DNA of 64,000 nt from assembly GCF_007859635.1 (NCBI RefSeq), contig NZ_CP042306.1, positions 992,001 through 1,056,000 on the forward strand. Direction: 5' to 3'. Source of the stretch: Sphingomonas panacisoli. GTDB taxonomy: Bacteria; Pseudomonadota; Alphaproteobacteria; Sphingomonadales; Sphingomonadaceae. Position 1 is the first letter of the stretch. Each line of letters opens with the position of its first letter. This document shows, piece by piece, positions 1 through 8,941 of this stretch. The notes beneath the pieces were generated by a model. The model was not told the DNA's origin. It saw only the letters and a list, made by a program, of their open reading frames with translations, and made no database searches. Made by a program: the position numbers and the translations under genes.

Positions 1-8
1 TCACGAAT

Positions 9-1304
9 CTATGAAGGCTTTTCCACTAAGGCGTTTGCAATCATCGCGCTCAGGGCTTCTTCTGCGGCGGCCTTTACGACACGATCGTCGGACAACAAGT
101 CACGCCGCATCCAGTTGGGGGCGCGCCTGACGACGTCGGCGATAATTCGCTCGGAGCTGGACATCATTGAGGTACGAGCAGGTTTCGAGGTTGTCGGCAA
201 CGTACCTATGTTTGCTGTTTTGACAGCTTGCCGATTGGGCCGGCGATCAAACTCATCGAAGAATCCGAGGCTTTGGGCGCGAAGGCGGCCGACATCCACT
301 CGAATGCCGGCCGCATCGTTCGCCAGGGTGTCGGGTGGTGAGCTACTTCGCGGTATCTGCTGATGGTAAAGCGCCACAATTTCCGACCGCGACAAGCTCG
401 GATTGCCGGCGACGTTTCCGACGACGCTGGCGAAGTTGAGCTTTCTCATGATCGCTTCGACACCGGGCGCGATCGCCTTGATGAAATAGTGCGAGTTCGG
501 GCTGCGGGTGAAATCGCGGTGCACTCGGCCGGCTCGGGCGCCGACCCGCTGGATCGCGAAATCGGCGAGTGCCGGTGTCGTGAATTCGAAATCCGGGTGC
601 CTGGTTTCAACAGGTCGGAGCTGCCGCGGCTCGGTGCGGCGTTCCCAAATCTGGAACAGTGCAGGCACGTTATACGGTTTGCCGCGGAAATGGAATGCGT
701 TGTCCGGCACCAGTTCTTCTCGAACCAGGTGAAAAAACCGATTGAGACGATTTTCGATCGACGCCTTTCGGAACGATCGCGGCACGATGAGCGCGATGAC
801 ATCGGCCTGGCGCGCCGCGTGGTTGAAGAACTTGACGGCCGTGCTGGCGTTTTTGCCAAACGGCGGGTTGCCGATGATGGCGCGCTGTCTGCTGCTTTTA
901 ACGTGGACCGTCAGGAAGTCGGCCTTGATGATGCCGGGGTATTTCGGTTCAACATCATAGGCGAGGCTGCCGGGGGGCAACAGTTTATAGAACGACCCCA
1001 TACCGGCGGACGGCTCAATCATCAGGTAACGAGCTGGATCAAAATGCTGTTTGAAGATCCGGTAGAAGTGTTTCGCGACGCCCGGGCGGGTGTAATATTG
1101 ATCGAGCCGGACATCCGACGGCCGATAGTCGGTTTTCGACTTTCGCTGACCGCGTTTACCGCCATTCTTGGCGACATTGGGTTGGACCTGGACGAGTGTT
1201 TCCGCCGACGGGAGAGCATCAGCTCGCGTCGATGCAGCGCGAACGACGGGGACATGGCGATAGACGTCGAACGTGCCGACGGGCAGCTTGGCTAACGAGA
1301 TCAT
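9..1304 (-). CDS. Adenine-type DNA methyltransferase (class I, SAM-dependent)
   Basis: 431 aa. The fold is visible from motif I EPSAGMGSF at about residues 97-105 (SAM binding) and motif IV NPPF at about 146-149, the catalytic (N/D)PP(F/Y) signature of N6-adenine and N4-cytosine methyltransferases. A YYTRP segment at about residue 70 resembles the start of such domains. The C-terminal 200 residues have no motif I recognise. The predicted reaction is transfer of a methyl group from SAM to an exocyclic base amine in DNA. No restriction endonuclease lies next to it inside the window, so it looks like an orphan methylase or an anti-restriction gene of the element. It stands alone, divergent from the next gene. 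Target sequence cannot be read from the protein. Confidence 0.8.
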   Translation of the reverse strand: MISLAKLPVGTFDVYRHVPVVRAASTRADALPSAETLVQVQPNVAKNGGKRGQRKSKTDYRPSDVRLDQYYTRPGVAKHFYRIFKQHFDPARYLMIEPSAGMGSFYKLLPPGSLAYDVEPKYPGIIKADFLTVHVKSSRQRAIIGNPPFGKNASTAVKFFNHAARQADVIALIVPRSFRKASIENRLNRFFHLVREELVPDNAFHFRGKPYNVPALFQIWERRTEPRQLRPVETRHPDFEFTTPALADFAIQRVGARAGRVHRDFTRSPNSHYFIKAIAPGVEAIMRKLNFASVVGNVAGNPSLSRSEIVALYHQQIPRSSSPPDTLANDAAGIRVDVGRLRAQSLGFFDEFDRRPNRQAVKTANIGTLPTTSKPARTSMMSSSERIIADVVRRAPNWMRRDLLSDDRVVKAAAEEALSAMIANALVEKPS

Positions 1305-1879
1305 GAGGAGACGTTCCTGTCAGTGAACGGCTCCCGGCGGCCGTTCAGGACAATCCCACCAGCCACTGGTGGAACTCGAGACGGTGCTCCTCTCGTCTCG
1401 ACACCGCGTACCGGGCGGCTAGCGACACACATCGATGAATTTCGACGACCGCCTCACCCTGCGCGACGCTCCGCGTGGATCGGGATTGGGCCGTGCGCCG
1501 TCAAACGACGCCTGTGTGCCTCTGCTCTATCAACTGTCCTACCGCATTCAGCAAGATCGGAGGCTGGTTAACGGCTGTACCGTTTCGATACAGTGACTTA
1601 GCTTGCCGCTTTCTCGTTCAATCGACCGCAGAAACGGACCGCTTCGGTCGCCGCCAAACGTCATCATTGTCGCCGCTGCGTGGAAAAGGGCTGCGGCCCA
1701 CCGCCCCGCTAAATAAAGGTCCCTTTGAGCGGACTGCGGAAAAGCGCGGCCGGTTGCAACCATCGCGGCAGGGCTGGGAACAGGGGACAGATTGAAATTG
1801 CAGTGAGGACTGGGAAGTAGAGGAAAAGAGTTGATATTCAGCTCTTGGCTTCCTGGTCCTTCTTGCAAGGAGGTCTGTG
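1305..1879. other. Intergenic region between divergent genes
   Basis: About 575 bases without a convincing gene. Short open frames exist on both strands but have no recognisable domain and no good ribosome site. It should hold the divergent promoters for the methyltransferase and the rightward gene at 1880. A short inverted repeat, CTGTA-9 nt-TACAG, lies near 1575-1593. The ribosome site AAGGAGG at 1867-1873 belongs to the next gene. Confidence 0.5.
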
Positions 1880-2641
1880 ATGCAATCACCTTTCGTGCCG
1901 ACCATCATTCAGTCGGTGGGGCTGGCATGCGTGCCGGTCGACGACATGCCGCCGAACACATCGCTCGCGCGAAAGCCGGTCGCGGCGGCGATCGTCACGA
2001 TCACTAGACGTGGTGATGGCCATCGCGACGCGGTCGTCAAATCCGTGTCGGACGCACGTGAACTCGAATGGCCGCTCCCGGTGTTGATTGATGACGCCTT
2101 AGTTGGTGGAGCGCCGACGATCATCGCGGACAGCGACCGCGACGTGCTGACCACCGAGGCAGCGTCGCGACGCTTCTTCGCTGAGCCAAAGCTCGGCGCG
2201 CTGGCGAAAGGGCAGGGGGTCATCGACCCTGCCGCCATGCTTGGCGAGCGGCACGATGAAGCGGCGCTGTGCCGAAGGCTCGGTATTCCCGCCAACCTCG
2301 TGCCGGATATGGACGTGGGCCGATGGTGGAACCGTAACGCGCCCGTTGCCGTCGAGGATGTCGCGCTGACGGCCGCTGTATCGCGGTTGGTATTATGGGC
2401 GCACTTCGCGTCGTTCCAGAGCGCCGAGCCCGATCCGTTTTTCGAGACGCTGTTGCCGTTGCGCGAACGGCTGATGGAACTGGAAGCTGATCATCCGGGG
2501 TTGAAGCCGTTTCTGGCGTCGCGACCGTTCCACCGCGCCGCATCGTTCGCGAGTTTCTATCGCGAGTATCGCGCCAAACGCGACGCCGGCGATACCGAAG
2601 CGAGGTGGGTGACGTTCGAGGACGGCCAGTCCTACGTCTGA
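1880..2641 (+). CDS. Hypothetical protein, possible divergent PolB-type 3'-5' exonuclease
   Basis: 253 aa from the ATG six bases after a strong AAGGAGG; a GTG three bases upstream is too close to that site. I do not recognise it firmly. The segment CRRLGIP followed by a D-rich stretch and a helical region with ED-x-ALTAAVSRL at about residues 130-165 resembles the end of predicted PolB-type 3'-5' exonuclease domains (pattern LGLPGK...DV.NT...R). The usual acidic residues of the first exonuclease motif are not clear, so it may be inactive or a different fold. It is followed by a strong hairpin and then by a gene with an intact DnaQ-like exonuclease domain, so a DNA-processing role is plausible but unproven. 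Confidence 0.55.
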   Translation: MQSPFVPTIIQSVGLACVPVDDMPPNTSLARKPVAAAIVTITRRGDGHRDAVVKSVSDARELEWPLPVLIDDALVGGAPTIIADSDRDVLTTEAASRRFFAEPKLGALAKGQGVIDPAAMLGERHDEAALCRRLGIPANLVPDMDVGRWWNRNAPVAVEDVALTAAVSRLVLWAHFASFQSAEPDPFFETLLPLRERLMELEADHPGLKPFLASRPFHRAASFASFYREYRAKRDAGDTEARWVTFEDGQSYV

Positions 2642-2666
2642 TTGCTGCCACTATCATCATGAACTT

Positions 2667-2698
2667 CGACAAGACCCCGCTTCGACGGGGTCTTGTCG
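2667..2698 (+). terminator. 13-bp perfect hairpin between two island genes
   Basis: CGACAAGACCCCG and its exact complement flank a 6-nt loop CTTCGA. Only a short T run (TTT) follows, so it could be an intrinsic terminator or an RNA-stabilising or attenuating structure. It lies 25 bases after the stop of the gene ending at 2641 and just ahead of the ribosome site of the next gene. Confidence 0.65.
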
Positions 2699-2716
2699 TT
2701 TCGAGGAGACGACATC

Positions 2717-3595
2717 GTGCCGCAATGGCTGTCGCCCGATACAGAAAGTGCTGCCGCCCTCCTGGAGGCGCATCCTGATTATCGTGTTCTAAGATCACTG
2801 CCGCCGCTCGACCTGCTGCCGCTCCCGGCGCCCGAGGGCCGGCTACGCACCGCCGCGATCATCGACACCGAGACCACGTCGCTCGATCCCGCAACCGGCA
2901 GCATCATCGAACTCGCCATCTGCGCGGTCACGTTCGATGGCCGCGGACGGATCGTCGGGATCGGTCCGGTCCATGATTGGCTGGAAGACCCCGGCCATCC
3001 GCTGCCGTCCGAAATCGTCAAGCTGACAGGACTGTGCGATCAGGACTTGTCCGGCCAGCGCATCGACGATGCCAGGGTGGTCGAGATGCTGTCGACCGCC
3101 GATCTGATCGTCGCGCACAATGCGAGATTCGACGCGACCTGGATCGAGCAACGCTATTCCAGCCTCGCCGGACAGGCCTGGTGTTGCTCGCTCACCGACG
3201 TGGATTGGCGAGGGCTAGGTTATGAAGGCCGCCAGCTCGGCGCCCTGCTCGGCGAGGCAGCCGGGTTCTTCAACGGCCGCCATCGTGCGGATTCGGATGT
3301 CGCGGCTTTGGTCGCGCTTCTGACGACGACGCTGTCGTCGGGGCGCACCGCGTGCAGCGAGATGATCCTGTCGGCGCAACGCCCGACCGTCCGGATCATC
3401 GCCGAGGGCGCGCGGTTCGAGGTGAAAGACCGGCTCAAGGCGCGGGCCTATAAGTGGGACCAGAATATCCGCCGCTGGGGGAAAGAGGTTACCAGCAATT
3501 CGGTCGACGAGGAGCGAGCTTGGCTCGCCGAGCAGGCCGGGTGCCGTAACCCGAGCATGCGCGACATCACATGGTATCAGCGCCACCGCGTCTGA
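2717..3595 (+). CDS. DnaQ-like 3'-5' exonuclease
   Basis: 292 aa if started at the GTG 2717, which follows AGGAG at 2702-2706; an in-frame TTG at 2693 would fall inside the upstream hairpin. The DEDD exonuclease motifs are complete: Exo I DTET at about residue 50, Exo II HNARFD at about 134 and Exo III HRADSD at about 188, the H-x4-D form of DEDDh enzymes. About 85 C-terminal residues form an extra domain, with VKDRLKARAYKWD and RRWGKEV. The family removes nucleotides from 3' ends of DNA or RNA; this one resembles stand-alone PolIII epsilon-like exonucleases of plasmids and islands. It is the second gene in a rightward series of unknown and relaxase-like genes, and a role in element maintenance or repair is inferred. 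Confidence 0.85.
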   Translation: MPQWLSPDTESAAALLEAHPDYRVLRSLPPLDLLPLPAPEGRLRTAAIIDTETTSLDPATGSIIELAICAVTFDGRGRIVGIGPVHDWLEDPGHPLPSEIVKLTGLCDQDLSGQRIDDARVVEMLSTADLIVAHNARFDATWIEQRYSSLAGQAWCCSLTDVDWRGLGYEGRQLGALLGEAAGFFNGRHRADSDVAALVALLTTTLSSGRTACSEMILSAQRPTVRIIAEGARFEVKDRLKARAYKWDQNIRRWGKEVTSNSVDEERAWLAEQAGCRNPSMRDITWYQRHRV

Positions 3596-3690
3596 TCCCC
3601 CCTCCACCATTCCAACCAATTTCACGAAATCTCGTGGGACCGCCCGCGCGGATCGCCGCCTTGTGCGGCATCACCCCCAAGGAGAAGTCT

Positions 3691-4317
3691 ATGTTCAGCC
3701 TGTATCACGACCGCCCGTTCAACGTCCGCTATGCCCTGCACCAGCACAGCGGACGGTACACGCCCGAGTTGCTGCGGACACATCGCACCGCGCGCGCCTC
3801 GTGGCTGTATATCCATCGTCAGCATGGCAGCGATCTGGTCGGCCCCACGCCCGACTGGTCGATCCGCGACGACCTGGTGGCAAGCGGTCGCTGCGCGCCC
3901 GCGCGCGCGAACCATCCTTCACTGGACGGTCTGGGATTGTGGGATCAGGCCGACACCCACGCCGCCCAAATCCGACCCGACGAACCGGTTTGCGCGCACG
4001 CGGTAGGGTCGCTCCCGATCGGTGCGGGCATCACCGGTTGGCGCAGCCTGATCGAAGGGTTCAGCGAAGATTATCTGACGTCTCAGGGCATGACCGTTGA
4101 TTGGGCGATCCATCAACGTGCTGCAGATGGTGATCGGCCGGAAATCCTGCCGCACTGCCACCTCCTGATCACGATGCGGGCGTTTGATGCGTCGCGGCCA
4201 GATCTTGGCCGCGTGCGCCAGAACTGGTTGCGCACCGATAAGGCGCGCAAGGCGCTCGCCGAGAAATGGTGGGCGTATAGCGGCATCACGCCGCGCATTT
4301 ACGCTATCGCGGCCTAG
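3691..4317 (+). CDS. MobA/MobL-like relaxase-domain protein, stand-alone
   Basis: 208 aa from ATG 3691, six bases after AAGGAG at 3679-3684; the frame is open further upstream but has no ribosome site. The middle and end match the MobA/MobL relaxase core: an LWDQAD helix, then GMTVDWAIHQ, then PHCHLLITMRAF, which is the paired-histidine metal site of HUH nucleases, then a W-rich end. Missing are the N-terminal tyrosine region (AAAYRSG type) and the long helicase half of TraA-type relaxases. It may therefore be a minimal or degenerate relaxase, or an HUH-like accessory protein. Relaxases nick at an origin of transfer; none was identified here. Family assignment rests on motif order and the conserved histidines. 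Confidence 0.65.
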   Translation: MFSLYHDRPFNVRYALHQHSGRYTPELLRTHRTARASWLYIHRQHGSDLVGPTPDWSIRDDLVASGRCAPARANHPSLDGLGLWDQADTHAAQIRPDEPVCAHAVGSLPIGAGITGWRSLIEGFSEDYLTSQGMTVDWAIHQRAADGDRPEILPHCHLLITMRAFDASRPDLGRVRQNWLRTDKARKALAEKWWAYSGITPRIYAIAA

Positions 4318-4331
4318 ATCGGACGGCAAAG

Positions 4332-4404
4332 GGGGCGACCTGGCCAGCCGAGTCGGCGCGCCAATGCACGGAACAAACCGGTACGAGCTGGAGCCGGTCG
4401 CCCC
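4332..4404. repeat. Long inverted repeat upstream of the 4464 gene
   Basis: GGGGCGACC at 4332-4340 is exactly complementary to GGTCGCCCC at 4396-4404, with a second inner pair CCAGC / GCTGG. The loop is about 40 nt. It lies between the relaxase-like gene and the next gene and could fold in RNA as a leader or 3' structure, or be a DNA site. No T tract follows. Confidence 0.5.
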
Positions 4405-4463
4405 TATAAGCTGGTAGTTCGGGCTCAATCCTGGACGTGAAACCTTAGTCCAGGAGAATTACC

Positions 4464-5831
4464 ATGGCCAATCCCAAGCCACTCAGCTCGTTGGAAGCCG
4501 AGTTTCGTCGTTGTTTGCGGCGGATCGATCCCGTGACCGATGCCGGTAACGGCCAGTCGCTGGCCGACGCCGCTGCAAGTCTGATCGCCGCCGACGCCAT
4601 GCAGGCCGAGGTGACCCCGGAAGCTGCGGCTCGGATACCGGACGCGGAATTGATGGCGGGGATGACGGCAATAGCGGATCTGCTGCGCGGAGGGGTGACC
4701 AAGGTCGTCGCGCTTCCGTTCGGCACCAAGGCGCGCTGGATCAATCACGGCCTCGTGACGGTCGGCGACCAGCGCTACGTCATGGTCGATATCTGGGGCG
4801 GCATGCACCGCGAGCATGAGGCGCCAGCGTCGCAAGTCGGCCCGAACCTCGAGATGTTTCTGGCCGAACTGAAGCATGAGACCGAAGGGCAAGCGTGTCG
4901 CGGGCTGGGCATGCCCGTGGTCATCACCGAAGAGGGCTCGGTTGACGCGTACTCGCTCCACTTTGCGCCGTGCGCTGCAGCTGGCGGGGCATCGCTTAAT
5001 GTGCCGATCGAGCGGCCGATCAACCAGCTGCCGCACGACGCCTTCGACCTGATCGTCAAGTTGATGGCTTATGCGATGGAAATCTTCTGGAGCCAGCGCT
5101 CGTCGCTTGCGCGGCGGGCGAGGTCGGCGAAAACGACGTTCGAAACCGAGGCGGCACTTGCCGGGACCGAAGCTGCCGGCCTGAACCTCGTCGATTTCTG
5201 GTCGAAGCCATTCGAGGTAGTGGACTTTACGGGCGAGACGATGCCCGAGCAGCTCACCCTGTATATCGGCCTCCAAACCTTTGACGCGGCGCTGCGTCCG
5301 GGCGTCGAACACTGGCTCATGCCTGGCAAGGCACAAGCGCGAGTGGCGATGCAAGAAGCGGTGCGGGCGCATGTCGGAAAAGCAAAGCGGCTGAAGCAAG
5401 CTGGCGCGCTATGTGTCGAAGGGTTGGCGGCCACCATCCTTGAGGCAGCACCCGGCGGGAGCATCCCCGTCCTGCGGCGCCTCTCGCAACGGATGGCGAC
5501 CGATGTCGTCTTGCCGATCTCACGGGGCCGCCAACTCGTGTCTCGCCTCTATTGGTCAAACGGGACGATCAAGGCTTGGCAGATAGCGCACGAACGCGTT
5601 CAGTTTCGTGACGAGGAGGTGACGCTCTGCGATCTTGCCATGCCCAATGCGATTGCAGATGGCCTCGTAGGTCGCCGGCTGGACGAGATCATTGATATGC
5701 CGATGCCATGCGCCGCCAGGTTTCGCTGGGTCGAGCGCCGTTCCGAAGGGGCCCTTGTCCTGCGGTTGCACGACGTGTTTCACGACATCGATTTTGCATC
5801 GGGAGAGATCGGGGAGGCGATACCGTTCTGA
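4464..5831 (+). CDS. Hypothetical island protein
   Basis: 455 aa, ATG preceded by AGGAGAATTACC. I recognise no domain. The protein is soluble-looking, without a signal peptide or membrane segment, and rich in acidic and aliphatic residues. The first 90 residues are helical, and there is a tryptophan-containing segment MVDIWGGMH near residue 110 and an RARSAKTTFETEAALAG helix near 215. It is the longest rightward gene of the island cargo, between the relaxase-like gene and a small membrane protein. Its function is unknown; association with element biology is inferred from position only. Confidence 0.6.
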   Translation: MANPKPLSSLEAEFRRCLRRIDPVTDAGNGQSLADAAASLIAADAMQAEVTPEAAARIPDAELMAGMTAIADLLRGGVTKVVALPFGTKARWINHGLVTVGDQRYVMVDIWGGMHREHEAPASQVGPNLEMFLAELKHETEGQACRGLGMPVVITEEGSVDAYSLHFAPCAAAGGASLNVPIERPINQLPHDAFDLIVKLMAYAMEIFWSQRSSLARRARSAKTTFETEAALAGTEAAGLNLVDFWSKPFEVVDFTGETMPEQLTLYIGLQTFDAALRPGVEHWLMPGKAQARVAMQEAVRAHVGKAKRLKQAGALCVEGLAATILEAAPGGSIPVLRRLSQRMATDVVLPISRGRQLVSRLYWSNGTIKAWQIAHERVQFRDEEVTLCDLAMPNAIADGLVGRRLDEIIDMPMPCAARFRWVERRSEGALVLRLHDVFHDIDFASGEIGEAIPF

Positions 5832-5901
5832 CGCGCGGCGGTGGCGAGAAGAAGTGTGAAGGTGGGCAGGAAGGGCAGACCATGTGTTGATAGGAAAAAA
5901 G

Positions 5902-6201
5902 ATGATTGTCGCTGCGCTCTCGATCGGTCTCATTTATGGCCTCGCACGATGGTTCCCGCGCATGCTCGTCGCCGTGGCCGCCACGTTCATCGCCGTCATG
6001 CTTGCCAAGAAGGCACAGCGTTTGACCCGCGCCATGCTCGCAAATCGGCCCTGCGATCTCGACTATGATCGCAAGCCGAGCCGCGCGCAGCGACGCCAGA
6101 TGCGCGCAAGCCTGCGGGTTGCGCTCAAGCAAACCGATTTACGAAGCTTGTTTCCAACGACGGTGGCTGGCGCGGAGCGATGGATCAGTCGAGCGCGCTG
6201 A
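5902..6201 (+). CDS. Small membrane protein, unknown function
   Basis: 99 aa from ATG 5902, six bases after AGGA; a GTG at 5884 is in frame but lacks a ribosome site. The N-terminal 40 residues contain two short hydrophobic stretches (AALSIGLIYGLA and MLVAVAATFIAVMLA) forming one or two membrane segments. The rest is basic and probably cytoplasmic (RKPSRAQRRQMRASLR). It ends convergently 24 bases from the gene on the other strand. I do not recognise a family. Confidence 0.5.
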   Translation: MIVAALSIGLIYGLARWFPRMLVAVAATFIAVMLAKKAQRLTRAMLANRPCDLDYDRKPSRAQRRQMRASLRVALKQTDLRSLFPTTVAGAERWISRAR

Positions 6202-6225
6202 TCCTCCATCATGATGCCAAGGATG

Positions 6226-6900
6226 TCACCGCGCCCACGGTAACCGGTACGCGGTCGATCCGGTTTCAACGATCAGCACGGAAGCGCTATTGGCCTGCTC
6301 GACCGCCGTCACGCGCCAGCCCGATCCGCGCAACGAGGCGTAGTCTACGACTTCCTCCACCAGCCGACCGACAAAGCCAATCGCCATCGTTTCTGGAATT
6401 GGACGGCCCAGCTCGATCCGTAGTAACCCGAAGCTGGTGTCGAACGTCACCGTCTTCAGCCGGACGCGGACCTCGATCGAATGGCCATTGATGCGGACTT
6501 TCGCGGAATCGTAATTTGACAGGTCGACACTGGTCCCGTGCATCAACTGCGTGTCCGGCCATGCTGGTCGCAAACCTGCGACGATATGGCGAAGAACATG
6601 CTTCCCCCACGACGACATGTTACATCGCGATGATAGCCGGGGTCGACGTGGCCACCCATAACCTGGCTCGATCGTTTCGATCACATCGTCGAGCTCCAGG
6701 CCATCGCTCGCCAGCAATGCGATTAGAAACTGAGATACCGACCGAACCGTCGCGCCGATCTCCTGCCGGAAAATTTCGCGCGCACGGTCGGCATAGCGCT
6801 TCTCGGCTGCTCCTATCTCGCGCCGCGCCTTACTGCGGGCCAATTGCATCCGCCGGGCGTCAACGGGCGAGGGCGAGTCGGGGCCTGCATCGCCGCTCAT
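6226..6900 (-). CDS. Unknown protein coupled to the kinase gene
   Basis: 224 aa. The ATG at 6900 overlaps the kinase stop codon as ATGA, so translation is probably coupled and this is the fourth gene of the vWA-phosphatase-kinase operon. No domain is recognisable. The N-terminal 80 residues are charged and helical (ARRMQLARSKARREIG, then EKRYADRAREIF), and the C-terminal half looks like a beta-rich fold (RINGHSIEVRVRLKTVTF, LLRIELG). There is no signal peptide or membrane segment. By position it is a candidate accessory factor, substrate or effector of the phosphorylation triad; this is inference from synteny alone. Confidence 0.6.
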   Translation of the reverse strand: MSGDAGPDSPSPVDARRMQLARSKARREIGAAEKRYADRAREIFRQEIGATVRSVSQFLIALLASDGLELDDVIETIEPGYGWPRRPRLSSRCNMSSWGKHVLRHIVAGLRPAWPDTQLMHGTSVDLSNYDSAKVRINGHSIEVRVRLKTVTFDTSFGLLRIELGRPIPETMAIGFVGRLVEEVVDYASLRGSGWRVTAVEQANSASVLIVETGSTAYRLPWAR

Positions 6901-8941
6901 GGCGTGCACTTCTTCCGGATAGTGCTCGTGCCATGGCATTTGGGATAGGCGCTGCAGCCCAATAACGGCACAGGCTTTCCGTTGACAGCTGGTCCCCAGC
7001 GCTTGACCATCGACGACCCGCAACGCGGACACGTCCTGGCCGCCCGCTTCTTTCCGGCCTTCCCTTTTTTAACTTTGGCGGGGGTTGGCGCGGGCAGCGT
7101 GCCCAGGAAAATGTTTGGCCGGGCACGGCCGGCGATTCCGAGATGCGCCAGATCCGCAGTTGCCTGATCGCGCGCCGCCAAGGCTGCTTCAACGTCCCGG
7201 TCGAGGAGCCACACCGCTTTTCGAACACGCGCAACCTTCGTCTCGAGGTCGGGAAGTAGGGACTGCGCTCGAAGTTCGAGCTGCCGCTCATGCTGCCGGA
7301 CCGCCGCTTCAGCGTTGGCAAACACTTTGTCCCGGTCCGCCGAACGTGCGGCGTGCTCCGCCCACACCGCGATTTCTTCGCGCCAGAACAGCAGCGATAC
7401 GATCCGCGCTTCGCCGACGCCGCCGATGGCGGTTAGGGCAGGGCGGGATATATCCGCCGCGCTCACAATCCCATGGGTGGCGAGGTGGGTGCGAAGAGCC
7501 GAACCGATACCGGGGACCTTTGCCTGGTTGATTGTTTCGCGCGCCATTATGCCTGTCGCCATCTTGGCGGTGATCCGTGCGGCCGTCCGTGCGACGACCG
7601 CCAATCTGGCAGTGCGGATGCGATCAATCTGATCGACATAGCCACGCAACTGGTCGATCAGCTTGGCGATATCCCAAATGCCGAGCCGCGAACGCCACTC
7701 GTCCAGCGCTCGGGTCGCCGCCAGTTGCGCGGCGTCGTTGCGCTCGATGAACTTCTGCATGACCCCTGACAGCAGTAGACCGGTTCTGCCCGCTACCGCG
7801 GCCAGCGCCTTTCTGGCCCCTTTGCTCGGCGGCATGTCCTGTCGCGACCACATCGGCATCATTGCTTCGCCTGCGTGACGCTTCGCATATTTGATCGCCT
7901 CGGAGACATCGTCGACAATCTTGGACCGTTGTACCGGCTGGCCAGGGTTAGTCGTCGTCACCCCACCCGGGAAAATCGGCCGCCCGGTCTCACGCTCGAT
8001 GCGGCACCACGGGCAAGACGCAGCCTCTTGCGGGAAGTAGTGATTTAGGATGCGCGGGCAGGGCGTCAGGCTCGTCGCGAAACCGCCAAGCGCGTTGACC
8101 CATTCGGCGGCGCTGGGTCTCGAACGCCCGCGGCCCGCAAATGCACGCTCGAACAGGATGCGGATCGAGCGTGGCAGATCATCCAGCCTTAGCGCGCCGG
8201 GGGGGGCGTCGCACCGACGGTCCGCAGGAGCGAATAGGCGAACCGGCCCTGGACGATCGCTTGCTCGAGTGGAACCGGCCGGCCACGCACGACACCGGCA
8301 TAGGGATGGCGACCCAGTGCCAGGAGCTGGAATAGGATGACGGCAAGCCCGAACGCGTCGTGATCGATTGTGCGATCGATCGCGCCGAATGGCATGCCCT
8401 GGATCTCGGGCGGCGTGAACTCGGGCATGCCGACGCGGCAACGGTGCATACCGATTTGAAAACTGTCGGCGTCGATCAACGTAACGGTGCCGTTCTGTGC
8501 AACGAGGAAGCCCGCGCTGTTGATATCGCCGATCACGACGCCGGCTGCGTGCACGTTTGCCACGATCCGCGCGACGTTGAGGGCGACGTGCACAATGAAC
8601 CGATAATCGGCTTTCGGAAAATGCTCGCGGCGGGACCCTGTAGCAATCAGTTCGTGGATCGGCTGGTGACCCATCACGCGCCGCATCGTAAAACCGGCGA
8701 ACCGTCCGTCGGCGGTTCGGACAATCTCGAGCGGGAAGGTTACGTTCGAACAAGCAGCGCCGAGACTGCGAGCGATGATGTCGCGGACCTTGGCCTCGCG
8801 TGCGGCATCGGGCGTGAGGTAGACCTTGGCCGCGCGTCCCGTGCCATCAGCAGCCGCGTAAATCTCGCCTTCGCCGCCGCGCCCGATGCGGTCCGCAATG
8901 GGAAAGTGAGTGCTACCGCACAGCAAGACCGGCGCTGTCAT
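6897..8941 (-). pseudogene. TerY-P/YegI-type protein kinase with HhH and zinc ribbon, frameshifted
   Basis: Coding in two frames joined at a C8 tract (G8 at 8199-8206 on the plus strand); one extra C would give a continuous protein of about 681 aa. The kinase part has GRGGEGEIY (ATP loop, about residues 20-28), AKVY lysine, GDIN catalytic loop and DADSF in place of DFG. After the break come the family's FAGRGRSRPS and CPWCRIE segments, a helical region, two helix-hairpin-helix motifs (VPGIGSALR and IGGVGEARI) and a topoisomerase-type C4 zinc ribbon (CPRC ... GCSAYPKC). This is the E. coli YegI architecture, a protein kinase tied to DNA binding. ATG 8941 was chosen over an upstream TTG. As written, the protein stops at the end of the kinase domain (8189), losing the DNA-binding half. 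Whether this is decay, slippage or assembly error is open. Confidence 0.85.

Noticed and set aside
1323..1889. Short open frames in the gap after the methyltransferase
   Set aside because: They overlap each other on both strands, lack ribosome sites and have no recognisable product.
8207..8753. N-terminal 180 residues of the frame that carries the kinase C-terminal half
   Set aside because: This part is Arg-rich shadow sequence of the kinase domain, which lies in another frame and runs to the ATG at 8941.
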